From DASTFY01 sp963813375 (lineage in GTDB: Bacteria > Actinomycetota > Acidimicrobiia > Acidimicrobiales > Ilumatobacteraceae), in the NCBI GenBank assembly GCA_963813375.1, contig CAWEYT010000017.1:264578-328577 (forward strand): a stretch of DNA of 64,000 nt. Direction: 5' to 3'. The translations under genes and the position numbers were made by a program. Shown in pieces: positions 9,136-17,019 of this stretch (position 1 is the stretch's first letter; every line of letters starts with the position of its first letter). Below the pieces are notes generated by a model that made no database searches, was not told the origin of the DNA, and saw only the letters and a list, made by a program, of their open reading frames with translations.

Positions 9136-9576
9136 GCCTCCGGATCCTCGAGGAGTTCGGGGATCAGCTCGGGCAGGTGGTCCTCGGCGATGTCGGCGAC
9201 GGTCACCAGCTCGAGCACGGCGCGGAGGTTGGCCCGGACGGCCAACCACACCTCGCGCGAGCGACGACGCGCTCCCCTCGTAGGCCAGGCTGTCCGGACG
9301 GGAGCCCCGCACGTCGGCCAGCGGGCCCTCGACGGCGCGGATGATGTCAGCCACCGTGATCTCGTCGGCCGGCTTCGCCAGCCGGTAGCCGCCGTCCACA
9401 CCCCGCTGGGTGGCCACCAGCCCGGCCCGCTTCAACTCGTGCAGGATGTTCTCGAGGAAGCTCTGCGGGATGGCCTGCGCCGACGCCAGACGCTCGCCCC
9501 GCACCGGGCCGCCGCCCTGGCCGGCCAGCTCGCACATGGCCCGCACCGCGTAGTCGACCTTGGCCGTGATCCGCAC
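9120..9576 (-). CDS. Rrf2 family transcriptional regulator (frameshifted)
   Basis: About 151 residues after repair. The N-terminal winged helix is clear: VRITAKVDYAVRAMCELAGQ, then AIPQSFLENILHELKRAGLV, then GGYRLAKPADEITVADIIRA. The C-terminal part, LREVWLAVRANLRAVLELVT, is shifted by one base near 9265. The GTG start at 9576 is supported by a TACGCT box 8 nt upstream. Only one Cys is present, so it lacks the three-Cys Fe-S site of IscR and is closer to CymR-type members. Next to an importer of the sulfonate/taurine/nitrate class, control of sulfur or nitrogen uptake is plausible but not shown. Confidence 0.8.
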
Positions 9577-9645
9577 CGACGGCGAGCGTAGTGGCGACCT
9601 GCGTCGGGGACCGTGCGTACGGAGCAGTCTCGCTACGCTGCCGCC

Positions 9646-10090
9646 GTGGCCGGTGACGAACACCCCCAGGACCGTGAGTGGACCCATGACCCGCTGGAGC
9701 GGAGCTTCTTCAGCACCGATCGGCAAGTGGCTACCTGGTCGGGCATCGTGGTCTTCGGCCTGTTCGGGTTCCTGGTGGCCCGCACGCAGGCGCCGGACTG
9801 GGGCACCGGCGCGGCCATCGGCGCGGCGCTGTTCGTCGCCGTGTTCGTGGGCATCCTGGGCGGCGTCGTCCTCATCGGCCTCTGGGCGATGAAGAACGAG
9901 GAGCTCGATCCGCGGCAACGAGACCGGCCACACCCACGACGGTGAGGTTGCCCACGACGCGTCACCCGCCGAGCCGTCGGCCGAGCCCGACGGTGACGCA
10001 CCGGACGCGCCCACGACCGCCGAAGACACCGCTGGGGACGTCGCCGAGGAGGCTGTGACCGAGACCCCCGAGGAGCCGGCAACCACCTGA
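9646..10090 (+). CDS. Hypothetical membrane protein with acidic tail (frameshifted)
   Basis: About 147 residues after repair. Two membrane helices (VATWSGIVVFGLFGFLVART and AAIGAALFVAVFVGILGGVV) follow a short charged N-terminus. After a one-base break near 9910 the frame continues into a Glu/Asp/Ala/Pro-rich tail (EVAHDASPAEPSAEPDGDA and on) ending at TGA 10088-10090. A TACGCT box lies 6 nt before the GTG at 9646. No family is recognised. Without the repair the protein would end at 9945 with a basic tail, which is less convincing. Confidence 0.55.
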
Positions 10091-10180
10091 ACGCCGCCTG
10101 ATCGTCACCCGACTGCGGGCGGCCGCCGAGCCCGCTGCCGCCACGGACCGCCGGCGCCGGCACGGCTACGGTCCGCATCC

Positions 10181-12719
10181 ATGCGTTCCCTCCAGAGCTT
10201 CAGCGTGCGACCGGCGCTGCCTCCCGAGCTGGCCCCGCTCGAGCGCTTGGCCATGAACCTGCGCTGGTCCTGGGACGAGCCCACCCGTGACCTCTTCCGG
10301 TGGGTCGACAAGGAGGCGTGGGAGGCGATGTCCCACGATCCCGTGCGGCTGCTCGGCCAGGTGCCGCCGGAACGCCTCGAACAGCTCGGCGCCGACCCCG
10401 GGTTCCTGCGCTACCTGCACGAGGCCGAGAGCAGCCTGGACCGCTACCTCACCGCGCCCCGCTGGTTCCAGACCCGGGCCGAGGCGGTGCAGCCCAGCGC
10501 GCTGCGGCTGGTCGCCTACTTCTCCCCGGAGTTCGGGATCTCCGAGGCCCTCCCGCAGTACTCCGGCGGTCTCGGTGTCCTCGCCGGCGACCACCTCAAG
10601 GCGTCGAGCGACCTCGGCGTCCCGCTCGTCGGCGTAGGGCTCTTCTACCGCTCGGGCTACTTCAGCCAGCTCCTCGCCGTCGACGGGATGCAGCAGGAGC
10701 GCTTCTCCGAGCTCGATCCCGACGCGCTGGCGCTGACCCGCTGCGATGGCGTGCGGGTCACCGTCGACCTCGCGGGCGAGCCGCTGCAGGCCCAGGTCTG
10801 GCGAGCCGACGTCGGGCGGGTGCAGCTCTACCTGCTGGACAGCGACGTGGAGGGCAACACCCCGGACGGCCGGCTGGTGACGGACCGCCTGTACGGCGGC
10901 GACACCGAGCACCGCATCCGCCAGGAGATCCTCCTCGGCATCGGCGGTGTGCGCGCCCTGCAGGCGCTGGGCCTGGATCCCCAGGTGTTCCACTCCAACG
11001 AGGGGCACGCCGGGTTCCTCGGACTGGAGCGGGCCCGGCAGCTCGTGAGCCATGGCCTGACGTTCGCCGAGGCGGTGGAGACCGTGCGCGCCGGGTGCGT
11101 CTTCACCACCCACACGCCGGTTTCGGCCGGGATCGACCGCTTCCCGGTCGAGCTCATGCAGCGCTACTTCACGAACTTCGCCGCCGAGTGCCGGGTCAGC
11201 TTCGACGAGCTCATGGCCCTCGGGCGCCGCGCGGACGAGCCGGGCGAGACCCGGTTCAACATGGCGGTGATGGGGCTGAGGCTGGCCGCTCGGCGCAACG
11301 GGGTGGCGGCTCTGCACGGCGCGGTCAGCCGGGTCATGTTCGCCGGTCTGTGGCCGGAGGTGCCGACGGACGAGGTGCCGATCGGCTCGGTGACGAACGG
11401 CGTGCACGCGCCGACGTGGATCTCGCCCGAGCTGGACGACCTGCTCACCCGCCGGGTGCTGCCGGAATGGGACGGCGCTCCGTCCACCGACTGGGCCCGG
11501 GTCGACGAAGCCGGCAACGACGAGCTGTGGCGGGCCCTGCAACAGGGCCGGGAGCGACTGGTCACGTTCGTGCGCGGGCACCTGCGCCGCTCCCGTCTGG
11601 CCCAGGGCTTCTCGGCCAGCGACGTGACCTGGACCAACGGCGTCCTGGACGCGTCCGTGCTGACGGTGGGCTTCGCCCGCCGCTTCGCCACCTACAAGCG
11701 GGCCACGCTCCTCCTCTCCCAACCGGACCGGCTGCGCGGCTCTGCTGTTCCATCCGGAACGACCGGTGCAGTTCGTCTTCGCCGGCAAGGCCCACCCGGC
11801 GGATCAGCCGGGCAAGGAGATGATCCAGCACATCCAGCAGTTCGCCGCGCACCACGAGGTGCGGCACCGCTTCGTGTTCCTCGACGACTACGACATGGCG
11901 GTCGCCCGCGCCCTGTACCAGGGGTCCGACGTCTGGCTCAACACCCCGCGCCGTCCCCAGGAGGCGTGCGGGACGAGCGGCATGAAGGCCGCGCTCAACG
12001 GGTCGCTCAACTGCTCGATCCTCGACGGCTGGTGGGACGAGTGCTTCGACGGGCAGAACGGTTGGGCCATCACTTCGGCCGAGGACGAGCCGGACCTCGA
12101 CCGGCGGGACCAGCTCGAAGCCGAGAGCGTGTTCGACCTGCTGGAGAGCCAGATCGTGCCCCTCTTCTACGACCGCGGTCCGGGAGGAGTGCCCGTCGGC
12201 TGGGTGTCCCGGGTCAAGGACGCCTATGCCTCGCTCGGCCCGAGGGTGACGGCCAGCCGCATGGTGCGCGACTACGTAGAGGAGTACTACGAGCCGGCCG
12301 CGGCGGCGGCCGACGCCGTCGGCGCGGACGGCGCGGCCAGGGGTCGGGCCCTGGCCGCATGGCGAGCCCGGGTCAGCGCGGCGTGGGCGGGCGTGAAGGT
12401 CGCCGGTGTGGACGCCGACAGCAGCCCGGCGCGGTTGGGCGAGGAGCGGGCCATCGCGGTGACGGTCGACCTGGGCGCGCTCGAGCCGGCCGACGTCGCC
12501 GTGCAGGTCCTGCACGGTCCCGTCGGCGGCGGTGACGAGATCCAGCAGCCCGAGCGACTCGACCTCGCTCCGGCCGGGGCCGACGAGGCCGGCCGGGCCC
12601 GCTGGACGGGGTCGATCCGTTGCGGCCGCGCCGGGCGCTACGGCTTCACGGTCCGGGTGGTCCCCGACCACGCCGACCTGGCCACCCCAGTCGAGCTGGG
12701 CCTGGTGACCTGGGCCTGA
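10181..12719 (+). CDS. glgP: Alpha-glucan (glycogen) phosphorylase (frameshifted)
   Basis: About 846 residues after repair. It releases glucose-1-phosphate from glycogen using PLP. The first 110 residues match the DUF3417 N-terminal domain of actinobacterial alpha-glucan phosphorylases (LERLAMNLRWSWDEPTRDLF). The catalytic part follows with YFSPEFGISEALPQYSGGLG, FHSNEGHAGFLGLERARQL and the PLP-lysine region EACGTSGMKAALNGSLN. An extra G near 11740 splits RLR from ALLFHPERP. A TACGGT box sits 8 nt before the ATG. Together with glgB and the GT4 enzyme it completes glycogen synthesis and breakdown in the first 13 kb. Confidence 0.92.
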
Positions 12720-12797
12720 CGGCCGTGTCACCTGGGCCTGACGGCCGTGTCATCTGGGCCTGACGGCCGTGTCACCTGGGCCTGACTGCCCGCCACC
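12710..12797 (+). repeat. 22-bp tandem repeat, three full copies plus a partial one
   Basis: Units start at 12710, 12732, 12754 and 12776 (ctgggcctgacggccgtgtc plus ac or at). The first covers the glgP stop codon, and the fourth diverges after about 11 bases. Each full unit holds the palindrome ACGGCCGT. The array ends just before the 26-bp palindrome upstream of the sigma gene. Confidence 0.85.
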
Positions 12798-12803
12798 GCT
12801 GTG

Positions 12804-12829
12804 CCACCGAATCGATATCGATTCGGTGG
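12804..12829. promoter_or_regulatory. 26-bp perfect palindrome upstream of the ECF sigma gene
   Basis: The half-site ccaccgaatcgat is followed directly by its exact reverse complement. It ends 14 bp before the TAAGGT -10 box (12844-12849) of the sigma gene, so it covers the expected -35 region, where a repressor or activator would act. A related 24-bp copy lies at 6038-6061. Confidence 0.6.
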
Positions 12830-12858
12830 GGACCGCCGACGCGTAAGGTGCCCCGCGG

Positions 12859-13412
12859 ATGCTCGACGCCGCGCAGATCGAAGCGTTCCGTCGGCGGGAG
12901 GACGCCGGCGTCCGTGCCGTCTACCGCGAGTACGGGCGCCTCGTGTACGCGGTCGCGCTGCGCGCCCTGGGCCAGAAGCACCTGGCCGAGGACGCCACCC
13001 AGCAGACGTTCGTGCAGGCATGGCAGGCAGCCGACCGCTTCCAGTCCGACAAGGAGCTGGCGCCGTGGCTGGCCACCATCGCCCGGCGGGTGGCGATCGA
13101 CATCCACCGCCGCGAGGCCCGGCGCCCCACCACCTCGTTGGAGGAGCGTGCCCGCCGGCCGATCCCGCGGTCATCACCATGCCGGCAGGGCTGGAGCAGT
13201 GGTACGAGGTCTGGCAGGTCCGTCAGGCCATCGACGCGCTCCCGCCGGACGAGCGGGAGGTCGTCCGCCTGCAGCACCTCCAGGGCATGACCCACACCGA
13301 GATCTCCGAAGAGCTCGGGATCCCCGCCGGTACCGTCAAGTCCCGGTCCCATCGCGCCCATCAGCGTCTCAGCCTGGCCCTGAGCGCGCTGCGGGAGGGG
13401 ATGGAACCGTGA
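12859..13412 (+). CDS. ECF RNA polymerase sigma factor (frameshifted)
   Basis: About 184 residues after repair. Region 2 reads VYREYGRLVYAVALRALGQ and AEDATQQTFVQAWQAADRF. Region 4 reads ALPPDEREVVRLQHLQGMTH followed by TEISEELGIPAGTVKSR. A one-base break near 13145 lies in the loop between them. The ATG has a TAAGGT box 9 nt upstream. It is followed at once by an RskA-type anti-sigma gene, so it should be held inactive at the membrane until a signal releases it. The signal is unknown. Confidence 0.85.
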
Positions 13413-13525
13413 ACGCAACGGTGAACCGATCGCCCGCCGGTGTCGTACTCATCGATGAGGGCCGACTCCTGTGCACCCCGCACGGGCGGCGGACGGTCCC
13501 ACGGGCGCGACAGGAGCAGCCATGA
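13409..13525 (+). CDS. Possible 38-residue coupled ORF between sigma and anti-sigma
   Basis: A GTG overlaps the sigma stop (GTGA at 13409-13412), and the ORF's own TGA overlaps the anti-sigma start (ATGA at 13522-13525), so it fills the gap exactly. The product begins MNATVNRSPAGVVLIDEGRL and ends in a basic segment. Nine of 38 codons end in A or T, weaker bias than neighbouring genes, so it may be chance or a coupling device rather than a functional protein. Confidence 0.35.
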   Translation: MNATVNRSPAGVVLIDEGRLLCTPHGRRTVPRARQEQP

Positions 13526-14172
13526 CGAGCGACGACGAGCGGAGGGCCCTCCTGGCCGGGCGCCCGCTCGAGGCGCTCGAACCGGACGAGCTCGTGCAGG
13601 TGGCCCGCTGGACCGAGCTCTTGGCCGACCCCGAGACCTGGGAGGAGCCCGCGCCCGACCTCGAGGACCTCGTGGTCGCCTCGGTCGCGGCCGCGCCCGC
13701 GCCGACTCACAGCTGGGCGACCTCCAGCGGCAGGGCAACAGGGTCGTGGGTGCGGCCACTGCTGGGCGGCCTGGCCGCGGCCGCCGCCATCGTGGCCGCG
13801 GTGGTCTTCTTCAGTCGCGACAGCGACGACCGGCCCGACTCGTTCGCGTCTGGTCCGCTGGCCGGCACCGAGCTGGCCCCGGACGCCAGCGGGGACGTGC
13901 AGATCTTCGAGGACTCGGCCGGCTTCCGGGTGGAGCTGCGGGCCAACGATCTGCCGCCCCTGGACGGCGGCCGCTTCTACCAGGCCTGGCTCAAGGGCCC
14001 GTCCGGCGCCATCCCCGTCGGCACGTTCAGCGAGGGCGACGGGAGCTGGATCACGCTGTGGTCGGGGAGCTCGCCCGCCGACTTCCCCACCTTGACGGTC
14101 ACCATCGAGGCGCCGGACGGCGACCAGGCGTCGTCGGGGGAACTGGTGCTGGCCGGCGAAACCTCGCCGTAG
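13522..14172 (+). CDS. Anti-sigma factor, RskA family
   Basis: 216 residues. The N-terminal cytoplasmic part (EALEPDELVQVARWTELLAD) would bind the sigma factor. A single membrane helix spans about residues 75-97 (LLGGLAAAAAIVAAVVFF). The outer part matches the RskA C-terminal domain: FRVELRANDLPPLDGGRFYQ, then AWLKGPSGAIPVGTFSEGDG. An AGGAGC ribosome site precedes the ATG at 13522. The in-frame GTG at 13471 would add 17 Ala/Gly/Pro residues and is less likely. In known systems, proteolysis of such proteins frees the sigma factor. Confidence 0.82.
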   Translation: MTSDDERRALLAGRPLEALEPDELVQVARWTELLADPETWEEPAPDLEDLVVASVAAAPAPTHSWATSSGRATGSWVRPLLGGLAAAAAIVAAVVFFSRDSDDRPDSFASGPLAGTELAPDASGDVQIFEDSAGFRVELRANDLPPLDGGRFYQAWLKGPSGAIPVGTFSEGDGSWITLWSGSSPADFPTLTVTIEAPDGDQASSGELVLAGETSP

Positions 14173-14182
14173 ACCGCACTCG

Positions 14183-14959
14183 TTACTTCCCGGTGAAGGC
14201 GGCCTTCCCTGGGCCCTGCTCCAGGAAGCTCTTCACGCCGATCTGGCTGTCCTCGGTGCGGAACACCTCGACGAACAGCTCGCGCTCCAAGGCCAGCGCC
14301 CCGGCCAGCTCGCGGTCGAGCCCCTCGTCCACGGCCCGCTTGGCCAGTGCCTGGGCCAGGACCGCTCCCCTGGCCAGCTCGGCGGCGAGGGCCAGCGCCC
14401 GCTCGTGGAGGGCCTCGGGCGCGACGACCTCGTCGCACAGCCCGATCCGCAGCGCCTCCTCGGCGTTCACCTGCCGCCCGGTGAGGACCAGGTCCTTGGC
14501 CTTCGACGGGCCGACGAGCCGGGCCAGCCGTTGCGTGCCGCCCCCGCCCGGGATGATGCCGAGCAGGATCTCCGGCTGCCCGAACACGGCCTTCTCGGAG
14601 GCGATGCGGTAGTCGCAGGCCAGCGCCAGCTCGCACCCTCCGCCGAGGGCGTAGCCGCCGACCGCGGCGATGACCATCCGCGGGATCGCGGCGACGGCGT
14701 CCAACGTGGCGTGGAAGTCCGCCCCGATCACCTCGGCCTCGTCCGGGCCCCCGAACTGGGTGATGTCCGCGCCGGCGGCGAAGATCCGCTCGCCGCCGGT
14801 GACGACGACCGCGCCGGGCGGGTCAGCGGTCAGGTCGGCGACGACCGCGGCCAACTGGGTCCGGAGCTCGTTCGAGATCGCGTTGACCTTCGGGTGGTCG
14901 AGGGTGACGACGGCCACCCCGTCGTCCCGCCGCTCCAGGTGCACCAGTTCGTCAGCCAT
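14183..14959 (-). CDS. Enoyl-CoA hydratase/isomerase family protein
   Basis: 258 residues, the usual length for a single-domain crotonase. The CoA oxyanion-hole segment is RIFAAGADI. Both catalytic glutamates of hydratases are in place: GGYALGGGCELALACDYR and GQPEILLGIIPGGGGTQR. It should hydrate enoyl-CoA in fatty-acid or amino-acid breakdown. Start: TAGCGT box 8 nt before the ATG. The neighbour meaB fits a fatty acid / propionyl-CoA theme, but no mutase gene is in the window. Confidence 0.9.
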   Translation of the reverse strand: MADELVHLERRDDGVAVVTLDHPKVNAISNELRTQLAAVVADLTADPPGAVVVTGGERIFAAGADITQFGGPDEAEVIGADFHATLDAVAAIPRMVIAAVGGYALGGGCELALACDYRIASEKAVFGQPEILLGIIPGGGGTQRLARLVGPSKAKDLVLTGRQVNAEEALRIGLCDEVVAPEALHERALALAAELARGAVLAQALAKRAVDEGLDRELAGALALERELFVEVFRTEDSQIGVKSFLEQGPGKAAFTGK

Positions 14960-14992
14960 GGGGTGCGACGCTAGGCCGCGACCGCGAGCGGT

Positions 14993-15949
14993 CTACGCAT
15001 CGACCTCGCGGAGCAGGACATCGGCTGCGGCCCACGGATCCAGGTCACGATCCAGCACCGACTGCTCGAGCTCGTCGTACGTGACGCCGCGGCACAGCTC
15101 GCGGGCCCGCTTCTCCAACCGGTTGGTCACGATCTGGCGCAGCTCACGGCGCGTCCGCGTCGACCGCCGCTGCTCCAGGGCTCCGCTCTTGTCCATGAAG
15201 GCACGGTGGCCGAGCACCGCCTCCCAGACATCGACCACCCCTGTCCCGTCCGTGGCCACCGCCGTCACGATCGGCGGACGCCAGTCGCCCAGCTCGGACA
15301 GGTCGAGCATCAGTTCGAGGTCACGCCGCGTCTCCGCCACACCCTGGCGGTCGGCCTTGTTGATGACGAACACGTCGGCGATCTCCATGAGGCCGGCCTT
15401 GTTGGCCTGCACGCCGTCACCCCACCCGGGGTTGACGACGACGACCGCCGTGTCGGCCTGCCCTGCGATCTCGACCTCCACCTGGCCCACGCCGACGGTC
15501 TCGACGATGACCAGCGGCTTGCCGACGGCGTCGAGCAGGCGCACGGCCTCGGGCACGGCGAGGGCCAGACCCCCGAGGTGACCGCGTGTGGCCATCGAAC
15601 GGATGAACACGCCGGGATCGGTGGCGTGGTCCTGCATGCGGACACGGTCGCCGAGGATGGCGCCGCCGCTGAACGGTGACGTCGGGTCGATGGCGAGCAC
15701 CGCCACCTGCTCGTCCTGCGAGCGGAGGTGGGCCAGGAGCGCGCTGGTCAGGGTCGACTTGCCGGCGCCCGGAGCCCCGGTCATCCCGACCGTGTAGGTG
15801 TGCCCGGTCAGCGGGTAGGCCAGCCGGCCGAGCTCCCTCGCCGGTTCCCCACCCCGCTCGACCATCGACAGGAGCCGGGCCAGCGCCGCCCGGTCACCGG
15901 CTCGGGCCGCTTCGAGCAGGGGGCCGGGCTCACGGGCCCGCCCCGCCAC
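14993..15949 (-). CDS. meaB: Methylmalonyl-CoA mutase-associated GTPase MeaB
   Basis: 318 residues. The G1 loop is GAPGAGKSTLTSALLAH, followed by VLAIDPTSPFSGGAILGDRV, RMQDHATDPGVFIRSMATRG and FVINKADRQGV (NKxD). This is the ArgK/MeaB family, which protects B12-dependent methylmalonyl-CoA mutase and gates cofactor loading. The GTG start follows directly after the stop of the NfuA-like gene, so the two are likely co-transcribed. The mutase itself is elsewhere. Confidence 0.92.
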   Translation of the reverse strand: MAGRAREPGPLLEAARAGDRAALARLLSMVERGGEPARELGRLAYPLTGHTYTVGMTGAPGAGKSTLTSALLAHLRSQDEQVAVLAIDPTSPFSGGAILGDRVRMQDHATDPGVFIRSMATRGHLGGLALAVPEAVRLLDAVGKPLVIVETVGVGQVEVEIAGQADTAVVVVNPGWGDGVQANKAGLMEIADVFVINKADRQGVAETRRDLELMLDLSELGDWRPPIVTAVATDGTGVVDVWEAVLGHRAFMDKSGALEQRRSTRTRRELRQIVTNRLEKRARELCRGVTYDELEQSVLDRDLDPWAAADVLLREVDA

Positions 15950-16174
15950 TCAGACCGCCACGACTTCGGTGACGCCGTCGACCCGGTCCTTCATGATCCG
16001 CTCGATCCCGGCTTTGAGGGTGTCGGTCGATGCCGGGCAGGTGCCACAGGCGCCGACGAGTGTCACGGTGATGACCCCGGCGTCCTCGTCGACCTCGCGC
16101 AGGAAGATGTCACCACCGTCGGCCTGGAGGGCCGGACGGATCGCTTCGATCGTCTCCTCGACCTGCTGTCGCAC
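15950..16174 (-). CDS. NifU-like C-terminal domain protein (Fe-S carrier)
   Basis: 74 residues consisting only of the NifU C-terminal domain: EETIEAIRPALQADGGDIFL and GACGTCPASTDTLKAGIER. The CxxC motif binds a 4Fe-4S cluster for delivery to target proteins. Standalone domains of this size are common in actinobacteria. It is the first gene of the pair with meaB. Confidence 0.88.
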   Translation of the reverse strand: MRQQVEETIEAIRPALQADGGDIFLREVDEDAGVITVTLVGACGTCPASTDTLKAGIERIMKDRVDGVTEVVAV

Positions 16175-16265
16175 CTGTCACACGTCCTGTCGTCGGGCGG
16201 TTCCCCGGCTGGTCGCCGGGTGGGCCGCGGGCCAGTCAAGCAGGCCCATCGATACCCTGTCCATC

Positions 16266-16736
16266 ATGTCGAACCCCCTGAAGTGGCTCGTTGTTCCCGC
16301 CGTCGCCGCCCTGGCGTTCGCCGGCTGCGGGAGCGACTCGGACAGCGGATCCGACACGAGCGCAGCCACCACGACGGCGACGACGAGCGCTCCGCCCACG
16401 ACGGCCGGCACCACGACGGCGCCCGCGACCCCGACGACAGCTTCGACGGTGCCGGCGACGGACGCACCGGCGAAGGGTGACGCCGTCGAGATCATCATCG
16501 ACGTGGACGACCCCGCCCAGATCGGCAAGACCTGGCCGATCGGGTTGGGGCAGACGGTCGTCCTGCGCCTGCTCTCCGACACCGACCAGGAGTACCACGT
16601 GCACGGCTATGACATCGAGACCCAGGCGGCCGCGGGGGTCGAGGCCACGATGGAGTTCACCGCCGATCAGGCCGGTGACTTCGAGGTGGAGAGCCACACC
16701 ACCGAAGCCATCCTCGCCATCCTGCAGGTGAGCTGA
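16266..16736 (+). CDS. Cupredoxin-like lipoprotein
   Basis: 156 residues. The signal peptide ends in the lipobox AFAGCG, followed by about 45 residues of Thr/Ala/Pro linker. The folded part is all-beta (GDAVEIIIDVDD, then TVVLRLLSDTDQEYHVHGYD, then FTADQAGDFEVESHTTEAIL), resembling a cupredoxin. The usual copper Cys is missing; only His residues are seen, so metal binding is unsure. TACCCT lies 7 nt before the ATG. A 50-residue membrane protein follows after 3 nt. Confidence 0.7.
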   Translation: MSNPLKWLVVPAVAALAFAGCGSDSDSGSDTSAATTTATTSAPPTTAGTTTAPATPTTASTVPATDAPAKGDAVEIIIDVDDPAQIGKTWPIGLGQTVVLRLLSDTDQEYHVHGYDIETQAAAGVEATMEFTADQAGDFEVESHTTEAILAILQVS

Positions 16737-16739
16737 CAG

Positions 16740-16892
16740 GTGCTGGCCCACCAGGGCGGATGGGATGAGATCCTGATGGTGTTGATCCCGATCGCCGTCC
16801 TGGCCGGTCTGCTGGCCCTGGCCCGCCGGCGGGCCGACCGCTTGCCCCATGGCTCGACGGACGGCGAGCCCGAGGAGCCCTCCAGCTCGTAG
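16740..16892 (+). CDS. Small single-span membrane protein
   Basis: 50 residues from GTG 16740 to TAG 16890-16892, starting 3 nt after the cupredoxin-like gene. It begins MLAHQGGWDEILMVLIPIAV, then one membrane helix (ILMVLIPIAVLAGLLALA), then basic residues (RRRADR) and an acidic tail rich in Glu, Pro and Ser. The basic residues suggest an outside N-terminus. Tight spacing and high third-position GC support it. It may partner the lipoprotein. Confidence 0.6.
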   Translation: MLAHQGGWDEILMVLIPIAVLAGLLALARRRADRLPHGSTDGEPEEPSSS

Positions 16893-17019
16893 CCCTCGGC
16901 GGGCGTCTGGCATCAGCGCGTCCGGCTTCGCCGGCGCGCGGCGGCGATGCTCGACGCATTGCGGAGCGAAGCGACTAGGAGCCCGCCCCTGCTGATCAAT
17001 GGGGCCGGGCGACGAAGAT

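Noticed and set aside
12710..12797. Tandem repeats as a small CRISPR array.
   Set aside because: Units are directly adjacent with no spacers, and no cas genes are present.
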